DNA of 64,000 nucleotides, taken from assembly GCF_040807025.1 (NCBI RefSeq), contig NC_090943.1, positions 5,442,356 to 5,506,355 on the forward strand, given 5' to 3'. Source of the stretch: Struthio camelus (taxonomy: Eukaryota > Chordata > Aves > Struthioniformes > Struthionidae). Below, piece after piece: positions 1 to 12,300 of this stretch. Position 1 is the first letter of the stretch, and each line of letters begins with the position of its first letter. A program made the translations under genes and the position numbers. A model generated the notes under the pieces. That model was not told where the DNA came from. It worked only from the letters and a program-made list of their open reading frames with translations, and ran no database searches.

Positions 1-525
1 GTTGTGAGGTTTTTTTGTTCTTTTTGTTGTCCTTCTCTGCCCTCCCCCCACCCCCCGAGGTTTTGTCACTGTGATAGAAACAAGCGGGGCTTCCTGGATT
101 GGTAGAGCAATACATTTTTTGCAATTTACCACTGTCCTAAGGGCCTTGGCTGCTTAGATACTCCATACAGACTGCACTTATGATCTTTATGCTGCTTTAA
201 AAATCCTGACCTTAACTGATATGTATGAAAAAATCAGGGCCCCTTCTGAGTTTTGCAGACAATATCCAGACTATGATGTTTTGGTTTTACTTCTCCATCT
301 GATGGGTGCATTTAAGTGGTGAGTGGGGTGAGGCACAGACTAGAAAGTGGACCGGTGCTGACAAACCTACATGGCATGGAAAAGGCAGAGGGCTTAAGCT
401 CTTTTGCAGCTCTGTTGATTCCTCTCCTGTGCTGTTTTCCCTCTTCCAAGGCCTTCCCCTCTAAGACTACCTAAATATACATACCATTCTTCCTTCAGTA
501 TCTCCATAAGACCATTAGGAAAAAT
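1..525. other. Non-coding sequence, nothing identified
   Basis: AT-rich single-copy-looking sequence with a short C-rich run near 45-57. The open frames are short and have no codon structure or flanking splice signals. I see no repeat family here before the CR1 homology begins near 526. Confidence 0.5.
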
Positions 526-1267
526 ACAACAAAGGGAAATGCAAAGTCCTGTACCCAGGGAGGAATAGTCCCCTGCACGAGCACATGATGGGGACCAACT
601 GGCTAGAAAGGAGCTTTGCAGAGAAGGATCTTGGGGTCCTTGTGAACAAGTTGAACACAAGCCAGCAAAGTGCCCTTATGGCAAAGAAGGTCAATGGTCT
701 CCTGGGCTGCTTTGCCGGCAGGTTGAGGGGGGTGATCCTTCCCCTCTACCCAGCACTGACAAGGCCACACCTGAAGTGCTGTGGTCAGTGCTGGACTCCC
801 CAGTACAAGAGAGATATGGAGGTACTAGAGTGACTCCAGCCAAGGGCCACAAAGATGATTAAGGAATTGGACTATCTGTCATATGAGGAAAAGCTGAGAG
901 AGCTGGGACTGTTCAGCCTGGAGAAGAAAAGGCTCAGGGAAAATCTTATCAGTGTTGATAAATATCTGATGGGAGAGCAGGGCCAGACTCTTCTCAGTGG
1001 GGTCAGTGCCAGGATGAAAGGCAATGGGCACAAATCAAAACACAGGAAATTCTGTCTGAGCATAAGAAAACACTTCTTCACTGTGAGAGTTACTGAGCAC
1101 TGGAACCCAGTGCCCAGAGAAGTGGTGGAGTTTCCACCCTTGGAGATGTTGAAACTCCCGCTGGACCTGGTCCTGTATGATGTGCTCTAGGTGACCCTTC
1201 TTGAGCAGGGAGTTTGGACCAGATGATTTCCAGAGGTCCCTTCCAACATGAGCCGTTCTGTGATTCT
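526..1267 (+). mobile_element. Old CR1 LINE fragment, 3' end, sense
   Basis: This is the 3' portion of a CR1 non-LTR retrotransposon, 5' truncated. It starts at the region equivalent to 'caacaaagggcaagtgcagg' of the copy at 61.6-64.0 kb. It runs through the C-terminal part of the ORF2 protein, recognisable by translated pieces such as [31 protein letters not shown] and [19 protein letters not shown]. It ends with the typical 3' untranslated segment (gagcagggagtttggaccag ... ttccaac) and one or two degenerate ATTCTGTG units. Frameshifts and stops break the reading frame, for example the TAG around 829-831. It shares diagnostic wording ('ctagagtgactccagcc') with the copy at 26.3 kb, so both belong to an older subfamily than the right-hand copies. 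Confidence 0.9.
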
Positions 1268-4200
1268 GAAGTAGTAACGATGCCATAAGCCTGGCTGGTG
1301 AGGCACTAACTCTATTCTAATGACGACATACCTTTTTTCTTGCACTGAGGCAATTACAATAGCTTCTAAAATATCCAAATACCTTCAGTAAGTTCATTTA
1401 GCTCTTGATGCTTCTGAAACCAAAGAGCTAAAACAACAAGAAGTTGTCTCCTTGGGAAGTATAACAGTCTTTATTTATCAGGGTGATATAAAGTCGTCCA
1501 GCATAGTTTAGCTTCTTGGTCTTGGATGATCCAAATTTCCTTAGTTGTTTTACTTCATTCTTACTGAATATTGCCATCTCTTTCTTCTGATAAGCACCTG
1601 TAATCCATGCATTTATCGGATTCAGGCTATGCTACAGTCATTCATTGTTAGCTGGACAATGCAGGGACACCAACTTGTGCAGAACATGACTGTATATAAG
1701 TATATCTCCATGGCTCTGATTGTCACTTCAGTGGCTCTCAAACCAAGACGTACGTGAGCTTGGGACAAAGCCTGGTGTGCCACTGGTATCTGGCTTTGGA
1801 CCAATCCTCTAGAGAAGTTCCGGCAACTCCAGAATCTGGTTTTCTTCATGAGAGACTTCAACAGCTCAGTCTCGGAGAAGATGATGCCTTTCATTTTGAA
1901 ATTCTTCCACACTTTCTCTCACTACCACAAAACAAAATAAGTGAGTCATAAAACATTCTAGCCTGAAACATACTCTGAATCTAGGAGGGAGAATGCCAGA
2001 GAATCTTCACAATACTGCTGTTCATCTTGATTGTAAATGGAAAGTAATAACACATTACTGTGACAGCTGGCAGCATCTATCTCCAAAGCATATAGATTAT
2101 GGGTATGTCCCCTGGGAGATATCTATGTCCTGCAACGTGCTGCCAAGACTGCGATATTCAGTCTAGTCCCAACCAAGCTAATTCTGGACATGGAAACAAT
2201 ATAGCTGTGTCAGTAGGATGTTCCAATCAGATAAATCAGCCTGCTAATTGACCCATCGTAGCTGCATTTTGAGAGGCATATGGCCTGTGGCACAATGAGT
2301 TTCCGTGACTGTGATCCAGATCTTCCCACAGAAAGGAGGGCATATGTTACTTTAAGAGACAACAATAGCAGATGCATGCATAAAACAAACTAGTCTCAGA
2401 AAAAATAAAATATGCTAACTTACACACAGCTTAGTCATGGCTTTTTGCTCCATAGATAGAATCAGCTGAAGTTTATGTTGATTTCTGCTTTGGAGTGAGG
2501 CCTGATATCAGGCCATATGCACTAGTATTAAGGTATCCATGGATGTCTTTGTGGAGTCAGTGAGATTCCCAAGGTCAGATGGTATGTCTTTGTATTTAAA
2601 AAACCTTAAGAGCTTTTTCTTCTATGAATTTGTCCCTTTATTCCATATATGCTCCAATATTCCATATTTAATTCTATATATTTCTGTGTTTTCTACATTT
2701 TCCTTTCCCTTTCTGGGTGTGCGATCGTTATGCAGAAAATGCACTCTGTTCTTCCCAGTTTAAGGGGGAAAAAGAATCTGATTTGTCTGCCCCTTTTTCT
2801 TAGATAAGCATCTCTTGCCAGAGCAAAACACTGGGTCCGCAATACCTCTCTGAATCGAAGAAGAAGAAGATCATTCAGGCCATGGTGACATCATGTGCTT
2901 CCTGAACCCAAACACCTTATCTCTCAGTCAGTCATATCTGAGGGCTTAACTGTTGCTACAGAGTTATAGACCGGGAGCTCTCTCATGCCCAGGGAGCTCA
3001 GCACAGTGTAAGGAGTTCGGGCCTTCAGTAGACTACACAGCCAGAAAAAGAGGCATAGTAAGTGTGAAAATCCACGGCAATTATACAGTGATACACTTAG
3101 GGATAGAATCCATGCGGAAAGAGGTTTTGTTGGAACGTGGACTCCCAGGTACAGTTTGTGAAGGAACTGCTCTCATTCTCATTTACTCTATTTTTCTTCA
3201 TTTTTCCTTTCCTTCTTTCTGGCCTTGTGTTCCTACTACAGTATTGCACAGCACAATTTTCTACCCAATTTAAGAATTCTTATAGGACTTTAATCACTAA
3301 ATCTTGGGGAAATATGTGGCTTAAATTAAAACTGGAGAAGGAAATAGATTTTCCCTTGCAATTCTGAGAAGTGAAAAAAGAAGCCAATATAAAACGAATA
3401 AAGCAAAAACAAATTTCCTCAGGAAATGAAATTAACAATAACATCAAATGCTGTTTGTTTGGGGGAATTCAAAATGTTTCATTATTGTTTCTGGTCTCCT
3501 TGTTTCATGCAAAATAAAGCAAAACAAAAAGATGTTTTAAAATGGAAAACAAACTCTGCTTCTCCCAAAAGACTGAAAGAGAATATTTCTATGGAAGTGT
3601 TCCATTCTGTTTTTTCAAACTACTGTTTTATCAGACTTGACGTAATTCCATAATACATTTTTCTTTTGACAGATTGACATTTCCCAGTGGGAAAACGTTC
3701 CCCAGGAACGTATCTGATGTGTTGTTTCGGATGATCTAGAGTTCTCAAAGCAAAGGCACACGTTGTGGGATGCCAAAAAGAGTAGTAATAATTCTACAAG
3801 GATTTTTGGAAGCAGATGTATCACTGCATTTTGCACTCTGCCTTAATGAATAACATAGGCAAATACTTGGGCTTAATTAAACAGGTTACCTGATGCCTCT
3901 TTATCATGAGAACACAGATCCTGTAGAAAATCTTTAATGTGATATTTAACATTTTGCCTCCTAATAAGCATTTTTCTATTGACCTGTTAAGTCTCCAGAC
4001 TTAAATAGCTGCTCAGAACCTCAGCAGACTGCATTTACTTTTGGCGAAAAGTACAGTTACTGAAAGAAAGACATTTTTTTCTTGAAAGCAAATGAGCAAG
4101 ATTGGGAATCAGCTTTTAAGCAGGGATCTCCACTGAGACTGATGAGAATTGCTGCTTTTTGCACTTAATAATGGCAGGACCTGGCTCAGTATTTAGCCTG

Positions 4201-7200
4201 TTTTAAAGCTATGAAGCTGTAATCATGCTGACACTAGTATGAAGCCAGAATAATTCCAATAAAGCTGACTTACTCCAGGAACAGCTGGGAAAAAATCTGG
4301 CTCATTATCTCTTTTTGGCTTCATATAATGCACATCTCTTACTCTGAAAGATCTGTGCTTTTTATTATATATATATATATATAAAGTTATGGACACATTT
4401 TTTATCCTCTCCAAAATGACTTGTTTGTGCCGTTGTTTGTACTGACAACTGGTCATCAGACGTCAAACTTTTACTTAAGAGCATGAACACAGAAATCATT
4501 ATGTCTTCAGTTCTGAGACTAATAGAATTATAGATATTATTACCTTGAACTATCAGAGAAGGACATAGAACTTGTTAGCCAGTGAGTTACAAATGTGTAT
4601 GATAAATACAAAAGAAACGTGGTCATTTACTATGTTATCCTGTTTTCATCCCAGCAGTATTCCCTGAACGTGCAATGGACTGTACTGCAAACAGGATGGT
4701 GGCTGGAAAACTTGGAGCCTGGAGAAGGCAGCCAGAGAATGACTATTTACTGTTTTTTCCAGTTCCAGAACTAAGGGGTATAAAACAAAACTACCAGATG
4801 GTACAAAATGGTTCTTCCCAGTGTGTTAGCTGTGGAACTCCTTGACAAAGCATGCTGTGAAAGGTAAGAGTTTACATGGCTGTAAAATAATGGACAAATA
4901 TAGAAATAAATGTGAAATATGGAATATATGTGGAATAAATGGACAAATTCATGGAAGAAGAAGTTATTTATGTTTTTTAAATGCTAAGACATAACCTCTT
5001 GACCTAACAAATCTCTGGGACAGAACCTGCCAGAGGCCAAGTAAATATTTCAGGGAAGTATCACTATCTGCTTGCCCTATTCTTATTGTAGTCACACAAT
5101 GGCCTTTGGATTTTGGGCTAAATATCTTTGGTTTCACTAGGCACAGCCATTCTTATGCTCTTATGCAGCCTACTGTGCTTTTACAGCATTGCATCTCCAC
5201 GGAGGTGACACCTCATTTACCCCGGGGTCAACGCTGTGATCACACAACCCTGTGAAAGGCTTGTGAAAATTGAGGTGGATGGAGCAGATGTAACTGAAGG
5301 ATGAATGTGAGGTACAAACATTTCATTAACACATTTATCCTTTTTACTTTCAGCTGATGTTTCCTTAAGCTCTTGGAAAACTTATCAACATGTTTGTCAT
5401 TGAAGTTTCCACTTACCTAAAACACCACTGCCTGTTGCTACATGAAACTAATCCACAAACTGCAGATCTATTCACCTGTCTGGAGACCTATTAATAACAT
5501 TCTTTGCATGCTTCAGTGAACACAGACAAGCCATACATCTAATAACTTCTTTTGAACTACTCTCAAGCTCCTTTTTAAACCTCATCAAGACTGGATTACT
5601 TGATTATATTAATCCTGGTGGCCTTTTGCCAGTAGTCCTGATTTAAACTGGATATTGTAACATGTTGCCCATAAGACCACAGGAAATAGCAAATTTAAAA
5701 CTGAGGTTGAAAGAAAGAGAAAAGAAGGACACTTCCCCCAAGGCATTTCTTGTTTTGTAGGACTGTCCACAGATAAGATGAAATTAGGAGCTAGCATCCT
5801 GTGTTCTTTCCATCACAAAACTATTATGTAGTTGAGACAGGTAAACACTTGCCTTTAGGTCACTGGTAACGAACCCAGTAATTAGCATACCCCCTAATGC
5901 AATGGGGGGCCTTCTGCTTGCCATCCAGGTGTAAAATACTTCTTTGTAATATAAACATCAAATGCTTCACGCTTTGCATATAGATATTGCATTTTGTGGT
6001 AACCACAAAAATATTCTGTGTTTTTCCAACTTTATAAGTGGGGAAAACAGAAGTGAAGAGAATTGACTTGTCCGAAAACATAACGTGTCAGCAATGAAAT
6101 GTGTGAGGTTTAAATTTGTGGGCCCTTGCCCTGGCCAGTAAACCAAGGCGATCTTTTCTCCATTATTACATTTTGTTTCTGAATCTAAGAATCATGAAAT
6201 CAGTTTCAGATCAATATGGAAGTTACACATCCTGGAAAGCCTCGTAGTGTAAGTTTTGCTGTTTAGAAAGAGAGAGGTTACAGGATGCTGAAACTCAGTG
6301 GGCTTCCTATAAAGACAGGCAAGCGTGGTGTAAGAATGCATTATAAGAGAGATTCTTCTATACCTAATGCTTGGCAAATTTAAGATAACTTCCCATTTTC
6401 GTTTTGACAGTCACCCATCAAAGGCTCAGCACAGTGAGTCTCCTTTGCTGAACAGAGGAAGGAGAAATGAGCATTCCCAGATATTACTCTGAATCCCCTT
6501 GGATAACACTGAGATGTGCTCTCAAAAACAAGTCCTTCTCAAAGACAGCACAGGGGAGAAAGACAGCTGAGATGGCTTATCTGCTGCACTAGACGCATTA
6601 GTGGCAGATTAACAAGAGGCAGACGTCAGGTGTATTTAAGCTTGCCTTTTCTTATTTTTATGCTTTACTTTTATAACTTGGAGTCTTATTTTGCAATGAA
6701 CTCACCTATTGTCCTCATTAGACCAAAGCCTGTGTTTTTTGTTTTAATCATGATTGCTGTTCAAAGGGGACTAAGATATTTCCTTTGGATGGAACGGTCG
6801 GGCGACAGTTGTTTTGGTTTAACTTCTCTGGATATTATAATTCTAAAGAAAGCGGTGTTGCAGTTTTGGGGGCTAAACTGTGAATGTCTACAGTCTTTAT
6901 GGGATGCTTAAGAAGAGAGTGAGGGTCTCAGATGTGATGTGCATTTTTCTGTCTGCTGCAGAGGTTATTTGGATGACAGATAGGGTCCAGTCCCAGAAAA
7001 GGAGACACATCCTTTCAAGAAGGTAGCGTTCTGTGGAAAGGCAGCTCAGTTATGGAAACCCCCTTGGCCTCAAGTGCCCTTTTCTTTCTTTCAATAAAAG
7101 TGCTGTCATCTGTGTTTTGCTACGTGGCCTTAGGACTGCTGTTCATTTTCTCCACAATTTCACTCCTGAGCCAGATCAGACTATCGACTCCCGCAACTTT

Positions 7201-7479
7201 TTCCTGATTCCATTTGCTTGATACCACCCTTGTCAGAGAGAGATGTGGAAAGCAAATCCAAGTATTTGGGGTAGGCAGGATGTGAAGCACGTCTGTGTGA
7301 CATCTGGCTCCTAGTGTAAATCACATCAGCAAGTTACTCTTGACAGAGCGTAATCTGACAATGACCGTGACTGGCTGACAATAACTAAACTTTACCTTTT
7401 TCTCCCTCAGGAGTTTTACAGATATTTTTCCCAAAGGAAAAATGCTGCCTCTATGGGTAAATCAAAGTCAGTGAAATAG
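1268..7479. other. Intergenic or intronic sequence with no identified gene
   Basis: About 6.2 kb of AT-rich sequence. The open frames are under about 130 codons, and none has a convincing combination of acceptor, frame and donor. An (AT)n microsatellite sits at 4365-4383. A pyrimidine-rich stretch occurs near 2690-2730, with a loosely similar one near 3180-3220. I identify no transposon family, although decayed fragments could be hidden here. Confidence 0.5.
4365..4383. repeat. (AT)n microsatellite
   Basis: Perfect TA dinucleotide run of about nine units in AT-rich surroundings. Confidence 0.85.
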
Positions 7480-7680
7480 AGAATCATTGAAAAACTCAGG
7501 TTAGAAGGAAACCTTGGAGATCTCTAGTCTAATTGCTGCTCAAAGCAGAACTGACTCCAAAGTCAGGCTCAGGGCCTCGTCCAGGAGAGTACTGAAAATC
7601 CTCAAGATTATTTTTGAAATAGTTTAATTCCATACAGCACTGATACAATCTTTTAAAATCTATTTTCATTAAATCGTGTA
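7480..7680 (-). mobile_element. Ancient CR1 LINE fragment, 3' end, antisense
   Basis: The sequence begins with 'agaatcattgaaaaactcag' and continues 'aaggaaaccttggagatctc'. It is a decayed version of the CR1 3' end in antisense ('agaatcacagaatggtt...ggaagggacctctggagatc'), followed by the cluster about CTGCTCAAAGCAG. It is far more diverged than the other copies in the window, and its distal boundary is only approximate. Confidence 0.65.
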
Positions 7681-9281
7681 GAATACTTCCAAATTCTTTC
7701 TGATTTTGATGAGAAGAGACGTGCCAGTATGATGTTAGAAAGTGATGGTTTCATTCATTTATGTCACTTACTTTCTGCCCCCAGATAGGGAGACGTCTAG
7801 GTCTTTAGTTTTCACAAAAGGTTTGTAGTTCAGTAGGTGAATGCAAAACTTAGAATTTCTTGTGAGACCCATGCACTCATATCAAAATTTTAATTCAAGC
7901 ATTATAAAGATGACATGATTTTGAAGACCAGCTGCATGTTTTACTGTCAATCCAAGACCTACCACTGATTCACAGGCCAGTGTGCAGGAACTGCTGTTTT
8001 CAGGACATCTCTGTATCTGTACATTCCACCTCCATCCTGAATTTTTCAATGTGTATCGAAAGAAAGGTCTGTGGTTTCTGTCTGCCACTCAGTCAGTACT
8101 ATTCACAGCTGCACGTACTTGGGAAATATTATTTGTTGATCCTTACATGCCTTGGCCAGCTGTTTCAAAGATTTCAAATCAGGATGAATAAAGCCTTTGT
8201 TAAGTCTGTCACATACCTCCCCTCTCTGTTCTTGGAGTCCAAGAGGACGCAAACCATTTTCTACATTAAAATTTCAGTTAGTTTTCCTGGGAAGAAGCTC
8301 AAAATTCAGTCAATTGCTGTCATTATTTTATCTGCAAGAAGTGTGTCTTGTTTGCTTTCTGCCTGAAAAGGAAGACAAGCAAAACAAAAATCACACACCC
8401 TTGAGCATTTCGAGTGTAAGTGCCTTTAGCTCAGTCTCTCTACCTTTGTTTTCATTAGAGTATAAATTAGATTAGTCCTAACAATAATCTTTTCCCTTTC
8501 TTTTCATATCTCAGCATGTAATGTAGCTTTTTTTTTCTTGACAAATAGAAATCATCTTTAAACTAACACCCAGGGAACTTGATTTCTGAGTGAAAAGAAA
8601 ATCTTTATTTCCAGTTCTTCAATAAATAAGCATAAATTGATGCATCCCTCTTCTCCTATCATAACTCCATTCTTTTACGTCTTCACAGTAAAATTAGCTG
8701 CTTTCACTGATACTTCACATGATGTATTTGATGACAGCCTTCCTTCCATAAAACTTTTGCCAGTAGAACCTGTTCTTCCCCTTCACTTTCCCACTTTATG
8801 GGGGGAAGATGAAACCCTGAAGAAATATCCATTCTCTCCTTAGAATAAATGAGGCCAGGGTTACCTTTCCATCTCCAGATAGAGTGGTGCATTATGTTAT
8901 TTAAGCTTTTCTTCAAAAAAAGGAGATGGAGAAAGGCATTGATGGGAATGTGTGACAATTCAGTACCTCACCTTAAGAGGATCACTGCCTTTCTTACAGC
9001 TGGTTCTCTATAGTAGAGAATGACAGTTCTTGGAAAGGTGAAAGTAGAGAGTGTGTGAAGGTTGCAGTGGAACGAAGAGAAGTTTGAACAAGCAACATGT
9101 CCTACTGGATGATTTCCGGTACCAGGTAGCGTGTTGTTGCACTCTGTTACTTGTAGTCATTGAATGCTATACCTTTTGCCCACAGAAAACACACTGTCCA
9201 ACGGTGCTGTAACCTTAGTTTCAAGCAGCTGGTGAGACAACTGATTTCTGCCACTACCTATCACCATGGCTTCTTCTTTAG
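7681..9281. other. Non-coding sequence, nothing identified
   Basis: AT-rich sequence between an old CR1 remnant and a weak exon candidate. The overlapping small open frames near 7980-8475 are in three different frames, with no splice signals that would make one of them convincing. Confidence 0.45.
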
Positions 9282-9363
9282 GTCCTGTGGTAGAGGTCTG
9301 GGATGTGATGTTGAAAGCTGAAGGATTTGAATCTGAGCCCCTTGATAATTCTACAGAGGACAG
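9282..9363 (+). CDS. Candidate internal coding exon, unidentified
   Basis: The 82-nt interval is preceded by a short pyrimidine tract ending in TTCTTCTTTAG and followed by the consensus donor CAG|GTAAGA. Only one of the three frames is open. Read with the first two bases belonging to a split codon, it gives PVVEVWDVMLKAEGF followed by an acidic stretch ending NSTED. I do not recognise the protein. An 82-nt open interval is expected fairly often by chance, and no neighbouring exon was found, so the case rests on the two splice signals alone. It could also be a non-coding exon or a chance match. It lies 10.5 kb upstream of the CpG-island first exon and so would belong to a different gene or to an alternative upstream transcript. 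Confidence 0.3.
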
Positions 9364-12300
9364 GTAAGAGGATCAGGGAAGATAAAAAAGGATTGTTGAG
9401 GGGGATGCTCTCCATCTGCTTATGTTCCCCCGCTTTCCAGCCTGAGATCTGCACATCCTAGAAATGCTAGAATGGCTCTTGGAGGTAGCAGTTTCTCCCT
9501 TGAAAGTGATGGCTTCCAGGTGAGATGGTAGCTCAGCACTGGGTGGGGTAGAGAATCAGAAGACTGGATGGATGAAAAGATGGTTAGAAATGCCAAGTGG
9601 TGAGCAACTAGCATAAATATCTTTTTTCCTACCTCGAAGGCCTGGAAGGACATTTCTGTAAGTGCCTGGATAGCTTCATCTCTGCTACGATAAATAAAGC
9701 ATTGGAATTTTACAGGACTGCCTTTACATTTTGATGAGATGTTTCCCTTGACCCACCTTTTCTGCAGTGGCTGTGGAAACATCAGGGAACAACTGGTAAG
9801 GAAGTATGTGGACATCAAAAGCCAAATCTCTTTTACTGATGATGCGCACAACCTTCTTCTTAGACTTTGGAGGATCCATTACTAACTTCCTCTGACACTT
9901 CAAGTGGGAGGTTCCAAAACTGGCACATGCCTTGAAAAGGCTGGACCATTGTAATTTGAGGTAATACAAGTAAGGCCAATATTTATTTATAAAATAAATT
10001 TTTATATTTGAACCCCTCAAAATGAACTGTTAGTAAAAATGGGGACCGTTAGAGGTAAAGACATCTGATGCAAAGAACTCCCATGAAAGGGGATTAAAAA
10101 AAGAGCACAAGCAGTTCTGGCTGAGCCACAGTAAGTCTCCCAGCATGTATTTTAATTAGATACTGACTGAATGCATGATGCATTACACTGTAAAATTTCA
10201 TACCCAAAGCTATCAAGTTTGAAACTGCTGTAGCTGATTGCTGAAATATTTAGGAGCGAATTAACAGGAATGACTAAAAGTTCCTAGGGCTTTCCTGCCT
10301 GTTAGAGCTCTCATATATAATAAAGCAACACATGCAGTTTTGATTCAAATTCTAGGAGACAGATGTTCATCACTGAGAACTGTCGCCAAACGTAGCGCTA
10401 ATTAATTGCTATGAGCCAGAAGGGCATCTGAAATCAAGTGTGCTCTCATGCCTAAAGGTGATGCCTTAAAGTAAGAATTCAAGCAAGCTGGGTCAGACCT
10501 TTGGTCACTGCTAACTGTCATAATACTATCAAATGAACAGCAGCTAAGTATATGGCATGTCATGAAACTTGCCGTGTAGTTTTCTTCTCTCAGGACAGAT
10601 GGGATGGGACTCATCTCATCTAACTTCAGATATCTGCCGTGCAGATGTTCCCATCTGAACTCATTGCTCACAGCTTCTTTCATAGTCAAAGGGAAGAAAC
10701 TGACAGAATTAGGTTGTGATTCATCAGAGTGACTGTAGACATCAAGTTTAGGATAATGTGAACTGAACCTGGACTTTTCTCACTGCATTGACTAGATATC
10801 CACTGACTATAAATGGAGCCTGGTGAGACCAACCCTGCAGTAGGCAGGTAGGTTATTGCAGATAACCACTTTTATTTGGCTCTGTCCCACCTATGATGGC
10901 AGTCTGTTGAGCTAGAAACTTTCCTGGGCACCAGTGTCTCATTTCCTATATCCTTTTTAAAAAATTGAATGTCCTATACATGTTCTGAATGTGCTATACA
11001 GAGCCTGAAATATTAACAGAAATCTCTGCTTAGTGTGCAATCTGTCTGTTTGCATTTACTTCTATTTACCAGCATCGTTTCTGAACCTATTGTTCACCAA
11101 GTGGAGTACTGTACTGCTGCTTACCCTAGTAGCTAGCCTGAAGGGCAAGAAATAAAAGGAAAAAATACGTATACAAGTTTCTTCTTTTCTTTTCCTAACA
11201 GAAGGTAAGTAATTTGCTTGACTATCAGTTCCTTGGCAGTAAGATTTTTGCGAGTAATTTATGTACTCATAAAAATGTAGCAAAAGTAAATTCTATGGTC
11301 ACATTCAGGAGATATATATTATATATGTATATTCTCTGTATCTCTATATGTCCAATTTGAGAGTCCTAACTTACAGATATACCTAATTCTAGCCTCTTTT
11401 GTGTAGATGCTTAGCTCACTGATGCTTAGCTGGTCCTTATACATATTTATGCTTGTGCTTACATGCCCAATATGGCTTCAAGTGGCTAACTTTAGGTGCT
11501 CAGAATGGAAAAATGCAGCAAGCGCAATCCAAAATAGAAGTCAGTTACTCTTAGGAAAAGAGCCATGCTTTTCTTCAGGGATGTTACAGTGCTATTAGGC
11601 TACAGAGAAAGGAAAGAGACAGACGATGTTGGCAACTGAATTCTGGACAAGGGGATGTGGAAACTCTCTCATTTTATGCATTCTTCTCCTTTATAAGCCT
11701 GGTTCTGCCACGTGTAATGCTGGTTTTACTTCACTGAAGGCCACATGATTACGAAGTGTTAAAGTGGACCATTATTGCTGTGACTGACAAGTGAATATTT
11801 GTAAAGCTGCTTCTGGTTCATTTACCTGCCAAGTGCCGAGTTAAATTTTAGAGGTTCCTCCACTAAAGCTGCAGTCAACTGCATGAAGAAATACCATGAA
11901 GGTTTTTTTCTTGTTTGCTATGCTGTGAGCTCCCAAAGAAGTTGAGAACAGTTCACAATGAAAAAAGAAAGGTAATTTTCAAATAATTTTCAAATACTTC
12001 ACTATGACAGCTAAATGAGCAGTGTTGGCAGATGGGGGCAAGAAATAAAATAAGCATTGGCGATTTTTTTCTAAGGAGTTTCCTAACATGCTGAGCGTGC
12101 TGCTGTGATGACCACCTCCCGAGGAAAACCTAAAATGACTCAGCATTTGTGGGGCCAGGAAGTGGCAACAACTCAGCTACTAACATAACTAAGATCCCAA
12201 AAGCATTCAAGGGAAGTAGCCTATTCAAGTGAAGGATCCTCCCAAAACCTCTTCTGTGAAACTGCACTTCAGCAAGGAAGCTTTCAAAGACAATGATGAT

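Noticed and set aside
9420-10020. Two overlapping minus-strand open frames (143 and 98 codons) that might be a frameshifted retrocopy
   Set aside because: Segments such as KSKKKVVRIISKRDLAFDVH look protein-like, but I recognise no parent gene and see no poly(A) tail or target duplication.
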